A DNA stretch of 64,000 nucleotides from JAPOXR01 sp965214695 (GCA_965214695.1 OZ243967.1:3038001-3102000); one strand, 5' to 3'; counted from the stretch's first letter, positions 16,153 to 25,298 are shown. Notes: generated from the sequence alone by a model not told the origin. Made by a program: numbers and translations.

Positions 16153-16413
16153 ATGACTACTGAATTGCAACAAGAGCTTGATACCTTCAAACGGGATATT
16201 ACTGGCTGGTCGGACCAAGTTGGAAAGTTCGTCCTGATCAAGAGCAGGGAAGTAACGGGTTTCTACAGCACCCATGAAGATGCCATTACCGAGGGCTATA
16301 GGAGGTTTCAGCTTGAACCTTTTCTGGTCAAGCAGGTGAGCGTGATCGAGCAAGCCTGTTTCAATTCGCCATCGGCGAGGACCGCACATGCCCCACTTCA
16401 CCCGACAACTTGA
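16153..16413 (+). CDS. Small uncharacterised protein paired with retropepsin-like gene
   Basis: An 86-residue protein. The centre (GKFVLIKSREVTGFYSTHED, then AITEGYRRFQLEPFLVKQV) matches a small uncharacterised family that I know only as 'GKFVLIKxxEVxGFFxxxEEAxxEGYxxF' proteins. Its stop overlaps the start of the retropepsin-like gene by 26 bases. The pair (this protein then an aspartic protease) is known from scattered bacterial genomes; its job is unknown. ATG 16153 is preferred to 16051 because similarity begins there. Lower GC than the surroundings suggests acquired DNA. The partner gene is broken, so the pair may no longer work. Confidence 0.65.
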   Translation: MTTELQQELDTFKRDITGWSDQVGKFVLIKSREVTGFYSTHEDAITEGYRRFQLEPFLVKQVSVIEQACFNSPSARTAHAPLHPTT

Positions 16414-16576
16414 AGTACCTGGACCTCTGCTCAATGTTCAAATCGGAGTAAGCCTTCCGCATCACGATGCCTTGCCCAATGCAAACCTGTCGACACCTCC
16501 TCCCGATTTCGAGCAAGGTCTTGTGGATACGGGGGCAAGTATAGCCAGTATCGAACCGGATATAGTACCCAGTTAA
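16388..16576 (+). pseudogene. Retropepsin-like aspartic protease, 5' part (truncated)
   Basis: The frame begins MPHFTRQLEVPGPLLNVQIG and reaches QGLVDTGASIASIEPDIV, the D-T-G-A-S catalytic motif of retroviral-type aspartic proteases, before an in-frame TAA at 16574-16576. Intact relatives run to about 150 residues and end in a GRDILSRC-type motif followed by LIYNG. That end is missing here but appears, in the same orientation, at about 28700-28887. The protein as it stands has 62 residues and should not fold into an active dimer. It is best read as the left half of one gene interrupted by about 12 kb. Confidence 0.75.
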
Positions 16577-16619
16577 ACGCAATACTGTCATCATCGCGTG
16601 CGTCAGGCCGCGCTGACTC

Positions 16620-16930
16620 CTATCCGTCTTCGGGAAGCGGAGTGGCTCCCGACACGCCAGGTCCGAGTGCCGCTTCGCGTCCTCCGCGACGCGCGACCAA
16701 TGCATCCTGGTTCACGAAAGCCTGGGCGCTGACCGCTTCGGGATCGCAGATGGCTCGCAGGTCGGTTTCGAGCCCCGCGGGGACTGCCGAGTGGCCGGGA
16801 TCAGGCGCGAGGTCGGACATCTCTTCCGGGTCCGAGACGAAATCGAAGAGCTCCGGCGAGAAGTTTCGCGAGAGCTTGCAATGCCAAGAAGTCCGCGCCT
16901 GGCGCCAGAACGAGGTTGCCGGGTCTTTCG
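16620..16930 (-). pseudogene. Sulfatase 3' remnant
   Basis: The minus-strand frame ending at TAG 16620 reads SRNFSPELFDFVSDPEEMSDL and continues to SAQAFVNQDALVARRGG and a short tail. This is the C-terminal end of a choline-sulfatase-like enzyme, where R-x-FSPELFDL-x-x-DP-x-E is typical. Nothing upstream reads as the catalytic part, and the frame before SRNFSPELF does not match the family. It is thus a truncated remnant. It is not a copy of the sulfatase at 415. It lies just inside the left edge of the 12-kb block that splits the protease gene. Confidence 0.55.
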
Positions 16931-17216
16931 GGACAATGCCGCCTCGTTTGGATTTCGCCAATCAATGACAGGGCCGCACCGCCTTCCGTCCATCGTTCAT
17001 TCGACCGCATTTGTGACTTGCTGAGGTTCCCTGCACGGTTGCCGACGCTATCGGACATCGCTGACTTGATCAGGCGGTTCTTCGGTCGAAAACCGCAAGT
17101 CGCGGACGTTTCAGAATTTTCGGGCCACGCCAGAGCACGATTTCGCCCATCTCCCGGCCAACTGGCGTTCAATCGGTCAGCACCACCTCCGAACAGTCGC
17201 TGGGCGCGATCGCGAA

Positions 17217-18053
17217 TCAAGCGAAATCGGATGAATGCTGGAACCTGCCCACCGGGAAGCCGTTATTGGTGGGAACCGGCGCAACCGGGTTGTGTCGGTA
17301 GCGATCTACCCCCCGGGCCAGCATGACCTCAAATGTCGGCCAGACCGTGAGATCGCCCTTCACTTCGGTTGGACAGAACCGCATCGTGGCGCCGCAGCGG
17401 ACCCGATCGGATTCGTTTGGCCCGGAGCCGTGAAGCAGGCCCTCGTCATGCAACGAAATCTCGCCAGCGCGAAGATCGATCGTGACCACATTGGCGGTGT
17501 CGATCTGATCGGCGTCAACCGCTTGCTCCAGAACGTGCTCGGCGCCAGCAACTCTGTGGTGGCGCAGCGCGCCTGCGCGGTGGCTGCCGCGCACAATCTG
17601 CATGGCGCCATTGTCTTCATCGGTGTCATAGATTGCGAGCCAGACAGTGATCGAGCGGCTCGGGCTTAGCGGCCAGTATTGTGCATCCTGATGCCAAGGC
17701 ACAATGGAGCCGTCCCTCGGAAATTTTGCGAAGAAACGACCTCCCCAGAGGCAGAAATCGGGGCCAATAAGGTCTTCGACGTAGTCGAGGATCGCCGGCG
17801 TGCAGCAGAGGTCGTAGTACCAGCGGTTGGCCTTGTGCCAGGCACCCGTTTCGTTGATGCCAACGCCGCGCGGAAGCAGCGCCGCCAATTCGCGGAACTT
17901 GGCCTGAAGGAGGGGTACGGCCGTGTCGGAGAACACCGGCAAGTTCTTGACGTAGCCCAATTCGGCGAATTGTGTGCGTTCCGCCGCTGTCAGACGGCGG
18001 GCCCTTGGATCAATCTGCAGCGTCGTGGCGTTGTCTTGCCGGCTGGTCAACAT
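17217..18053 (-). CDS. Phytanoyl-CoA dioxygenase (PhyH) family protein
   Basis: A 278-residue Fe(II)/2-oxoglutarate-dependent oxygenase. The H-x-D iron pair is in IVPWHQDAQYW near residue 121, and the distal His is in SLHDEGLLHGSGPNESDRVR near 210-220. The cupin-like core between them (SITVWLAIYDTDEDNGAMQIVRGSH split over about 25 residues) is typical of PhyH. These enzymes hydroxylate an unactivated carbon in very varied small molecules. ATG 18053 is chosen; a TTG at 18065 is possible. It follows the SDR gene on the same strand with a gap of about 150 bases, suggesting hydroxylation then oxidation of one substrate. Substrate unknown. Confidence 0.88.
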   Translation of the reverse strand: MLTSRQDNATTLQIDPRARRLTAAERTQFAELGYVKNLPVFSDTAVPLLQAKFRELAALLPRGVGINETGAWHKANRWYYDLCCTPAILDYVEDLIGPDFCLWGGRFFAKFPRDGSIVPWHQDAQYWPLSPSRSITVWLAIYDTDEDNGAMQIVRGSHRAGALRHHRVAGAEHVLEQAVDADQIDTANVVTIDLRAGEISLHDEGLLHGSGPNESDRVRCGATMRFCPTEVKGDLTVWPTFEVMLARGVDRYRHNPVAPVPTNNGFPVGRFQHSSDFA

Positions 18054-18206
18054 GGGCTCAGACAATGTTGGGACCGGCAGGTCAAGTCAACCCGTCAACA
18101 CCAAACCGCGCGGATATGGCATTGCCGCGCGGCAAGCATTTGGCGTAGCGACTGCTGCAACCGGGGCTCGGCGGGATGCCGGCCGGGATGGCCCGATCTG
18201 CCGCCA

Positions 18207-18920
18207 CTAAAGCATAATATCATCGCGGCAATTGACCACCAACTCGGCGACAGATGCTTTGTTGGAGAGTCTCATCAACGTCGACACAACATCGGCGATG
18301 TCGCCGGGTTCGATCATTTCCTCTCGTGGGAGGTATTCGACGTGCGTTGTCATGTCGGTGGCGACGTAGTTGGGGCAGAGTGCCGTGCAGCGCACACCAT
18401 CGCCCCAACCGGCGTGCCGCGTTGCATGCGACAACGCTACAGCGGCGAACTTCGTCATCGCGTATCCCACAATCTTGGTGGGAACTGCTTTGCCGGTAAT
18501 CGAGGCGACGTTGATGATGCGGCCAGCGCCACATTGGCGCAGATGCGGCATCGCGTTGCGAATCATCGATAACGGTGCCTTCACATTGACTGCCCACATG
18601 CGGTCCAGCGCGGCATCGTTTTCTTCCTCGACCGAGACCCTCACCGCGATGCCGGCGTTGTTCACCAGACCATCGATGCGCCCGAAACGCTCTGCTGTGG
18701 CAGCAACCCATGCCCGGTGCGTTGCCTGATCTTCGGCGTCGTAGCGCGCCGCGAGTACACGCTCAGAATCCCAGCCGCCAATCACGGCATCAAGCGAGGC
18801 AGGGTCGCGTGAACCCAAGCTAGTCGTGTAACCGGCGCCATAAAGCGTCTCGGCGATTGCGCGTCCGATTCCACGGTTCGCACCGGATACCATCACAACG
18901 CGGCCTTCTGGAGCAAGCAT
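18207..18920 (-). CDS. SDR family oxidoreductase
   Basis: A 237-residue classical short-chain dehydrogenase. The cofactor loop GANRGIG is at residues 13-19, LVNNAGIAV near 85, the catalytic Ser in ASITGK and the Y-x-x-x-K pair in GYAMTKFAAV. It oxidises or reduces an alcohol/ketone with NAD(P). The ATG at 18920 is preceded by a strong AGGGAGGT ribosome site. It is divergent from the dipeptidase-ABC operon across a shared 259-base promoter region, so it probably belongs to the same pathway together with the PhyH protein. The substrate cannot be read from the sequence. Confidence 0.9.
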   Translation of the reverse strand: MLAPEGRVVMVSGANRGIGRAIAETLYGAGYTTSLGSRDPASLDAVIGGWDSERVLAARYDAEDQATHRAWVAATAERFGRIDGLVNNAGIAVRVSVEEENDAALDRMWAVNVKAPLSMIRNAMPHLRQCGAGRIINVASITGKAVPTKIVGYAMTKFAAVALSHATRHAGWGDGVRCTALCPNYVATDMTTHVEYLPREEMIEPGDIADVVSTLMRLSNKASVAELVVNCRDDIML

Positions 18921-18982
18921 CCAACACCTCCCTTCATCGCAGCCCGCCGCTCACTTGTGGCGGCGCATCATCAAACAAGTAT

Positions 18983-19022
18983 TTGACTCTAAGTCAGTTC
19001 CCTTGCATAACGAAAAGTTATG
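18983..19022 (+). promoter_or_regulatory. Promoter with two operator palindromes
   Basis: TTGACT (18983-18988) and CATAAC (19006-19011) are 17 bases apart, a plausible -35/-10 pair facing the dipeptidase operon. Two perfect inverted repeats overlap it: TGACT-CTA-AGTCA (18984-18996) over the -35, and CATAAC-GAAAA-GTTATG (19006-19022) over the -10. Such tandem palindromes usually bind repressor dimers. No regulator gene lies nearby. Confidence 0.55.
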
Positions 19023-19179
19023 AATTTTCCAAAGGGGAGTTTCCCCCTTGTTTTTCGAGTGACTTTTCTCATCATCGGAAGGCGCGGCCAACCCTGTCAT
19101 TTGTCCGCTGATCGCCCGCCGCATGCAAGATCTTCGCTTGCACCCGATCGCATACGCATGGTGGGGACAATAGGGGGCC

Positions 19180-20334
19180 ATGATGTTTGACCTGACGGAA
19201 GAACAAGAAATCAGATCGAAGGAGCTGCATGAAGAGTGCCTGACAATCGATGCGACCGTGCTGATCCATGCGGCGACCAAGGAGCGCTGGTTTGAGCAGG
19301 CGCGCAACGGCGGCGCCGACGTCATCTGGGTGACCATCGGCGGCAGTACCGGTATCTCCGAAACAGTCCGTGCCGCAGCGAACGTGCTGCGCTTCATAGA
19401 ATCCCACAGCGACGTGGCGGTCCAGGTCAGGACTTCGGCGGACATGCGCCAAGCCAAGAAGGAAGGAAAGCTCGGCATTCTGTTTGCCACCCAGGACGCT
19501 GCTTGTCTGGACGGCGACTACGCGTATCTCAGCGCGATGGATCGTCTTGGCTATCGGGTGATGGGGCTGACTTACTCGGAAAGCAATATGTTGGGCGACG
19601 GCTGTGGTGAGCGAACACGCGAGATCCGCGGCTTGAGCTACTTCGGCGTGGATGTGGTCCACGAGATGAACCGGCTTGGTATCATGATCGATCTCTCCCA
19701 TTGCGGCGATGCGACCACGATGGATGCCATTGGAGAGTCCAGGCTTCCCTGCGTTTTCACGCACGCCAACGTCAGGGCCATAAGCGACTCGTCGCGCAAC
19801 AAGACCGATGAACAGATACTGGCCTTGGCCGAGACAGGCGGCGTCATGGGCATCACTCCGCTGCCCCGAATGGTGAATGACGATCTTCGGGCCGCCACGA
19901 TTGATGGTGTGCTCGACCATATCGACTACGTGGTGAATCTCGTCGGCGTCGATCACGTTGCCTTCGGTGGCGACTTCACCGATTCCGTTTCGCGCGTCGA
20001 ACTGGGTGAAATGTTGCCGGGACACGGGACGTCCAACACGATGTCGATGGCGAAGGCGCCACCAACTTTCGGCGCCGGATGGGCCTACTGGCGAGTGAAG
20101 CGGCCGGACATGTTGGGCACTATCGAAGAACGAGATTCGGTTCCTTACGCAAAGGGCTTGGAGGACCTCTCCAAATTTCCGAATCTGACGAGTGGGCTGA
20201 TAGGCCGCGGTTACGACGATGAAAGCATTGCCAAAATCCTTGGCGGGAATTGGCTGCGTGTCCTCGACATCGTGAACGAAGCGCGAGGCAAGCGAGTATG
20301 CAGACCAGTTGGAATGCAGGATTTGAGCGCATGA
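19180..20334 (+). CDS. M19 family dipeptidase (membrane dipeptidase-like)
   Basis: A 384-residue zinc peptidase of the renal dipeptidase family. Visible family features are CLTIDATVLIH at the start (the metal-binding H-x-D is altered to D-x-x), GILFATQDAACL, GLTYSESN, IMIDLSHCGDAT, PCVFTHANVRAI and HVAFGGDFTD with the barrel-end Asp. It would cleave dipeptides or related amides. The usual second residue pattern D-x-H-x-D is not conserved at Asp24, so the native substrate or metal use may differ. Start 19180 follows TAGGGGG at 19171-19177. It is the first gene of the operon, before a peptide-type ABC transporter, which supports a role on the imported compound. Confidence 0.85.
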   Translation: MMFDLTEEQEIRSKELHEECLTIDATVLIHAATKERWFEQARNGGADVIWVTIGGSTGISETVRAAANVLRFIESHSDVAVQVRTSADMRQAKKEGKLGILFATQDAACLDGDYAYLSAMDRLGYRVMGLTYSESNMLGDGCGERTREIRGLSYFGVDVVHEMNRLGIMIDLSHCGDATTMDAIGESRLPCVFTHANVRAISDSSRNKTDEQILALAETGGVMGITPLPRMVNDDLRAATIDGVLDHIDYVVNLVGVDHVAFGGDFTDSVSRVELGEMLPGHGTSNTMSMAKAPPTFGAGWAYWRVKRPDMLGTIEERDSVPYAKGLEDLSKFPNLTSGLIGRGYDDESIAKILGGNWLRVLDIVNEARGKRVCRPVGMQDLSA

Positions 20335-20355
20335 AGCGCATGAAAGGAGGAAATT

Positions 20356-21999
20356 ATGAGTACTCAAAATAAGGAATTCCCAAGGAAACGGGACAGCGGA
20401 CCGAAGTTTGGCGCGTTGAAGGAGAGGCTGTCGTCAGTCGCACTCGTCGCGGTGCTCGGCACGAGTCTGCTCGGCGCTTCGGCGTTCGCTCAGGAACGCG
20501 GCGGCACGTTTATCAAGGCGATCGAAAACGAGCCTGCGACAATCGACTATCTGTTTGGCAAGGACTTCGGTGCCCTGACCGTGATGACCAACATCTACAA
20601 CCGGTTGGTCCGGCTCGACTACGAATTCACGCCGCATCCCGAACTGGCCGAAAGCTGGGAGATTTCAGACGACGGATTGACGTATACGTTTCAATTGCGC
20701 AAGGACGTGAATTGGCATGACGGAACCCCCTTCACGGCGCATGATGTAGAATTCACTTTCGGCAACATGACGTGTGAACTTCACAACCGTGCCAAAACGT
20801 GGTGCCCGCGCGTCGCATCCTTCGCCACCGACGGCGATCATACGTTCATCATCAACATGAATGAACCATTCGCACCGTTGATGACGATTCTGGCGGACTA
20901 CAATTCCGGCACCTTGATCCGTCCCAAGCACATTTGGGAAGCGGGTGTCGACAATGACAACCCCCAGCTCTTTGCTCCGGAAGTAGGCACCGGGCCGTTC
21001 AAGTTCAAGGAGTGGGTGCGCGGCAGCCATATCGAGCTTGTTCGCAACGACGACTACTTCGTACCGGGGCTGCCCTACCTTGATCGCGTGCTTGTGCAAT
21101 TCCTGCCCGACGAAGCAGGCCGCGTGACGGCGATCGAGAACGGCGATATCGACATGATACACTCGTACATCCTTCCGTACGAGCGGGTCGGCCAGTTCCG
21201 TGCGGATCCCCGTTTCCAAATAATCGAACACGGCAACGAAGCAACGGGCACTAACGAAAACCTGTTGATGAACCACGACAGCGAGTATCTTCAGCACAAG
21301 TTGGTTCGGCAGGCTGTCGCCACCGCCTTGGACAAGGCCGAGATCGCTGAAGCGGCAATGTTCGGAGCCAGCAAGCCGGCCCGCGCACACATCGCCAGCG
21401 GAGTCAAATGGGTGTTTTTCCCGGAATTCGACTACACGCAGGACGCGGCCAAGGCGAACGAGATGCTCGACGAAGCCGGGTTTCCGCGCGGCACCGACGG
21501 GACGCGCTTCAGTCTGCGACTCTACTGGGCATTTGGGCGTGCTTTCGAAGGCCGTGCCGCTGAAGTGATCAGAAGCCAACTGCGCGACGTCGGTATCAAC
21601 GTGGAGATCCAGTCTTTCGATCGCCCTGCTTTCATCGAGAGGGTTTTCACCAAACGCGATTTCGACATGGCGCACCAGCTCTTCACGACCTCGCCCGACC
21701 CGACATTATCGGTGGTGCACCGGTACAAGTCGACGACGATAGGCAATGCGTTCGCCAATGCCGCAGGCTGGAACAGCCCGGAATATGACCACCTGACGGA
21801 TATCGAAGTGACGATCACCGACGTTGACGAACGTGCGGCCGTCTGGAAACAGGTTCAGGAGCTGTTGATGGACGAGCTGCCGGGATATCCTCTGTTCGAG
21901 ATGCCCAACATGCAGCTGGTCAGGTCGGGGTTCGAGGACGTAATCACCGGTCCAATCGGCTACAATGGTTCTCTCGGCATGGCGTATGTCTCAAAATAG
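20356..21999 (+). CDS. Peptide-type ABC transporter substrate-binding protein
   Basis: A 547-residue periplasmic protein of the SBP_bac_5 (DppA/OppA) family. Residues 1-45 form a signal peptide with a long basic n-region, a hydrophobic core (VALVAVLGTSLLGA) and a cleavage site after ASAFA. The family pattern LAESWEISDDGLTYTFQLR, WHDGTPFTAHDV and VGTGPFKFKEW follows. It captures a di- or oligopeptide, or another compound such as an opine or nickel complex, for the membrane channel. A perfect AAAGGAGG lies before the ATG. It begins 21 bases after the dipeptidase gene. Ligand unknown. Confidence 0.93.
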   Translation: MSTQNKEFPRKRDSGPKFGALKERLSSVALVAVLGTSLLGASAFAQERGGTFIKAIENEPATIDYLFGKDFGALTVMTNIYNRLVRLDYEFTPHPELAESWEISDDGLTYTFQLRKDVNWHDGTPFTAHDVEFTFGNMTCELHNRAKTWCPRVASFATDGDHTFIINMNEPFAPLMTILADYNSGTLIRPKHIWEAGVDNDNPQLFAPEVGTGPFKFKEWVRGSHIELVRNDDYFVPGLPYLDRVLVQFLPDEAGRVTAIENGDIDMIHSYILPYERVGQFRADPRFQIIEHGNEATGTNENLLMNHDSEYLQHKLVRQAVATALDKAEIAEAAMFGASKPARAHIASGVKWVFFPEFDYTQDAAKANEMLDEAGFPRGTDGTRFSLRLYWAFGRAFEGRAAEVIRSQLRDVGINVEIQSFDRPAFIERVFTKRDFDMAHQLFTTSPDPTLSVVHRYKSTTIGNAFANAAGWNSPEYDHLTDIEVTITDVDERAAVWKQVQELLMDELPGYPLFEMPNMQLVRSGFEDVITGPIGYNGSLGMAYVSK

Positions 22000-22020
22000 A
22001 GGCACCGGATTCTATCCGAG

Positions 22021-22992
22021 ATGAGTTTAAGACGCTACGTAGTGGGCCGTCTCCTCCAGGCCGGCCCACTAATTTTCGTGGTGATGACCGTCAACTTCGT
22101 GTTGATTCACTCTGCTCCCGGAGATCCGATCCACCTGCTCATCGGAGAGGGTTCCGCAAGCAAGGAATTAGTGGAGAAAACCCGGGCAGAGTTCGGATTG
22201 GACAGACCAATTCACGTCCAGTACCTGAGCTATGTCTCAAACGTTCTGCAGCTGAATCTCGGTTTCTCCCTGCGCTACCGGGAAGATGTGTGGGATCTGA
22301 TCATCAGCCGTGTGCCAGCAAGTCTGTTGCTGATGGGCACGGCGTTCATCATCAGTAGCGCCGCTGGGATCCTGCTCGGCCTTTATGCAGGCACGCGCAA
22401 GGATTCCCTCGGGGACCGAATTGCAGTCATCCTGTCGATTCTTGGCTACTCAATGCCCGTGTTCTTCCTGGGCATGCTGCTGCTGACTGTCTTTGCCCTT
22501 AAGCTGGGATGGTTCCCGACCCAAGGTATGTACAATATTCGCAATCCGCAGGAGGGCTGGGGGTTGGTCAAGGACGTGGCGCATCACCTGGTGTTGCCGG
22601 TAGTGACTTACAGCGCCTTCCAGCTTGCGCTGATCTTCCGGGTCACTCGGGTAAAGACCCAGCAGGTCATGAAGGAGGACTACATTACGATGGCAAGGGC
22701 CAAGGGCGTTCAGGAAGGGCGCGTGGTCTTTCGCCATGCCGTGCCGAATACGCTTTTACCAATCGTGACCATCCTCGGATTCAATCTCGAATGGCTGCTG
22801 GCCGGGTCTGTCTTGACGGAAACGGTGTTTGCCTGGCCTGGTTTGGGACGCCTCATGTTCGACGCCGTTTCGGCCCGCGATTTCCCGTTGCTGATGGGCT
22901 TGTTCGTTGTGATTTCGGCGTTCGTGATTATCGTCAACCTGATCACCGACGTCGTCTATCGCCTGATCGATCCCAGAGTCAGATTTGGCTAG
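22021..22992 (+). CDS. Peptide-type ABC transporter permease (DppB-like)
   Basis: A 323-residue inner-membrane permease with about six helices. The N-terminus RRYVVGRLLQAGPLIFVVM and the APGDP motif near residue 35 are classic DppB/OppB features. The EAA-like loop contacting the ATPases is in TMARAKGVQEGRVVFRHAV. The gene begins 21 bases after the binding-protein gene. It overlaps the next gene if that one uses its TTG start. It forms a heterodimeric channel with the DppC-like protein. Confidence 0.94.
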   Translation: MSLRRYVVGRLLQAGPLIFVVMTVNFVLIHSAPGDPIHLLIGEGSASKELVEKTRAEFGLDRPIHVQYLSYVSNVLQLNLGFSLRYREDVWDLIISRVPASLLLMGTAFIISSAAGILLGLYAGTRKDSLGDRIAVILSILGYSMPVFFLGMLLLTVFALKLGWFPTQGMYNIRNPQEGWGLVKDVAHHLVLPVVTYSAFQLALIFRVTRVKTQQVMKEDYITMARAKGVQEGRVVFRHAVPNTLLPIVTILGFNLEWLLAGSVLTETVFAWPGLGRLMFDAVSARDFPLLMGLFVVISAFVIIVNLITDVVYRLIDPRVRFG

Positions 22993-23011
22993 AGGGGCGA
23001 ATCAAGAAACC

Positions 23012-23845
23012 ATGCGCGGTTACTGGTATCTCTACTTTGGCAACTGGGTCTCGGTGCTGGGGCTGGTAATCCTTGTTGCCCTGGCGATTGTTGCCCTGGT
23101 CGGGCCACCGCTCGCGCCGCATGACCCGGAAAGCATCGCGATCGCGTCGCGAGCTTCCCCGCCCAGCACGGTGAATTGGCTGGGCACGGACGAGCTTGGC
23201 CGGGACGTGTTCAGCAGGTCCGTATCAGGCGTTCGCGTATCGCTGCTGGTCGGCGTGGCGGCCGCGACGGCCGCGACGCTGTTGGGCATCGTCATGGGCA
23301 GCCTGGCCGGTTTCTTCGGTGGCATTCTCGACCACACTCTGATGAGGGTCACCGAGGTCTTTCAGGTCATTCCGCAATTTTTCCTGGCGGTGGTGCTGGT
23401 GGCGTTGTTCAGCGCCAGCGTCTTCAATATCATTGTCGCCATCGCAATCCTGTCCTGGCCGGTAATGGCCAGGCTGACGCGGTCCGAATTCCTGACGCTC
23501 AAGTCCCGCCAATACGTGGACTCAGCCCGGCTGAGCGGCGCCGGCAACACGACCTTGATCTTTCGCGAGATTCTGCCGAACGCCATGGGGCCGGTGATAG
23601 TGGCCGCGACGTTGTTGGTGGGGCGGGCGATGCTGACCGAGGCCGGCCTCAGCTTCCTCGGATTGGGAGACCCCAGCCGTGTCAGCCTGGGCGTCATGCT
23701 CTATCAGGCACGGCCTTTCATCCAGTTTGCCTGGTGGGCGGCATTGTTTCCGGGGTTGCTGATCTTTTTGGCGGTGCTGAGCACAAACATAGTCGGAGAT
23801 GGATTGAACGACGTGATCAATCCTCAACTGGTCGAGGAACGATAG
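23012..23845 (+). CDS. Peptide-type ABC transporter permease (DppC-like)
   Basis: A 277-residue permease with about six helices. The family stretch LGTDELGRDVFSR lies near residue 60, and the ATPase-contact loop contains SRQYVDSARLSGAGNTTLIFREILPN. The C-terminal LTEAGLSFLGLGDPSRVSLG is highly typical of DppC. ATG 23012 is chosen; a TTG at 22985, overlapping the upstream stop, would add nine residues. AGAGGGG at 22990-22997 could serve as ribosome site but is rather distant. Partner of the DppB-like gene. Confidence 0.92.
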   Translation: MRGYWYLYFGNWVSVLGLVILVALAIVALVGPPLAPHDPESIAIASRASPPSTVNWLGTDELGRDVFSRSVSGVRVSLLVGVAAATAATLLGIVMGSLAGFFGGILDHTLMRVTEVFQVIPQFFLAVVLVALFSASVFNIIVAIAILSWPVMARLTRSEFLTLKSRQYVDSARLSGAGNTTLIFREILPNAMGPVIVAATLLVGRAMLTEAGLSFLGLGDPSRVSLGVMLYQARPFIQFAWWAALFPGLLIFLAVLSTNIVGDGLNDVINPQLVEER

Positions 23846-23869
23846 GTTGACGGGGAAAAGGAGACAATC

Positions 23870-25267
23870 GTGACGCACGAAGAGCGCTTGGTCCAACACG
23901 TAGCAAAGCTGCAATGGGATGACATTCCTGAAGCAGCGCGTGAGGCCGTGTCGATGCGGCTGATCGACACCGTGGGTGTGATGTTGGCGGGGCTGAAAAG
24001 CCAGGAATGCTGCAATCTCCTGGCACGGCAGCTTGCATGGGGTGGCGCGGAGGAGAGCTCGGTTGCGGGTAGCGAACGGCGCGTGCCCGCCCCCGGTGCG
24101 GCCTTTCTCGGCGGCGTGCAGGCGCATTGGTGGGAATGGGACGATACACATGACGATTCGGCGCTCCACGCGAGCGCGGTGATCTTTCCCGCACTGCTTG
24201 CAGTGGCGGAATCCGCCAATCTTGAGGCAGGCCAGAAGGCGGGCCGCGAGTTCGTCACCGCCGCCGTGGCGGCCTTCGACGTAGCCTGCCAAATCGGCAC
24301 TACCCTTCACCCCCACTACTACCATCCTGGCTCCATGGCGACCGGCGTTCCGGGCCACGTAGGCGCTGCAGCAGGCGCCGCCAGGCTCCTTGGACTTGAC
24401 GACGACGGCATCATGTCGGCGATGGGGATTGCGGCACAGCAGGCCGGGTTGAGTCGGCAACCGCTGGCAGACCGAAACAACGGCAAGAACATTCTTTGCG
24501 GAATCGCCGCCGGCCAGGCGGCGGTCAGCGCCTTCAACGCTCAGGACGGTATCAAGGGGTCGCCCAATTTCCTGACCGGACAATATGGCCTAAACGCACT
24601 CTTTGCGAACGGGGCTGCCGACCCGGAGGCGGGGCTGTCCGAGCTCGGCACCCGCTTCAGCGTGACCGAGACCAGCATCAAACCCTATCCGAGTTGTCGA
24701 TCAACGCATCCGGGCCTCGATCTCACGCTCGACATGATCGCGGAAGACCCTCAGCTTGCGCAGCAGGTTGATACCGTTGAGGCGATTTCGTCGCAGATCG
24801 TCTACGACCTGTGCGGGCGGCCGTTTTCACCAGGAGGCGAGCCGCGGGTCGCTGCCCAGTTCAGCATCCCTTATACCCTGTCTGTCGCCTTGACCCGCGG
24901 CAAGGTGGGATTGGCCGATTTCGATCCGCAGCAGGTCACAAGCGACACTGCCGTTCTCGACCTGGCCAAGCGCATCAGCGTGCAACCCAGGAGAGAGGAT
25001 TTGCCAGATTCCACTTGGTGGAAGCCTTACAAGATACGCATGCAACTGCGTGACGGCTCCGTGCGCGAAAAGGAAATAACTGCGCTCAGGGGGTCGCTTG
25101 CCAGACCGTTGCTGCCCGATGAACAGCATTCAAAACTGGCTGAAGCTGGCAAGGGCGTGCTGAGTCAGCAACAACTGAGCCGCTTGGCCGATGATGCCAG
25201 GCATGTTGGAGAGCTGGGCATTGCCCCGGTGACCCATTGGATGCGCGCAGCGCAACAACCACAATAG
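23870..25267 (+). CDS. MmgE/PrpD family protein
   Basis: A 465-residue protein of the MmgE/PrpD family, whose characterised members are 2-methylcitrate dehydratase, cis-aconitate decarboxylase and iminodisuccinate epimerase. Family signs are RLIDTVGVMLAG, the HASAVIFPALLA stretch near residue 100, GAAAGAARLLGLD and SIKPYPSCRSTHPGLD. GTG 23870 has AAAGGAGA before it. The gene lies inside a peptide-transporter operon, between the permeases and a ComA-like gene. The family is known for isomerising or dehydrating small polar acids, so it probably processes the imported compound. Being far from any methylcitrate cycle gene, it is unlikely to be PrpD itself. Confidence 0.88.
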   Translation: MTHEERLVQHVAKLQWDDIPEAAREAVSMRLIDTVGVMLAGLKSQECCNLLARQLAWGGAEESSVAGSERRVPAPGAAFLGGVQAHWWEWDDTHDDSALHASAVIFPALLAVAESANLEAGQKAGREFVTAAVAAFDVACQIGTTLHPHYYHPGSMATGVPGHVGAAAGAARLLGLDDDGIMSAMGIAAQQAGLSRQPLADRNNGKNILCGIAAGQAAVSAFNAQDGIKGSPNFLTGQYGLNALFANGAADPEAGLSELGTRFSVTETSIKPYPSCRSTHPGLDLTLDMIAEDPQLAQQVDTVEAISSQIVYDLCGRPFSPGGEPRVAAQFSIPYTLSVALTRGKVGLADFDPQQVTSDTAVLDLAKRISVQPRREDLPDSTWWKPYKIRMQLRDGSVREKEITALRGSLARPLLPDEQHSKLAEAGKGVLSQQQLSRLADDARHVGELGIAPVTHWMRAAQQPQ

Positions 25268-25298
25268 TGGGAATTCGAACAACTTAATGGAGAGAACC

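Noticed and set aside
23870..25267. Calling the MmgE/PrpD gene 2-methylcitrate dehydratase
   Set aside because: No prpB or prpC is in the region and the gene sits inside a transporter operon, so only the family name is supported.
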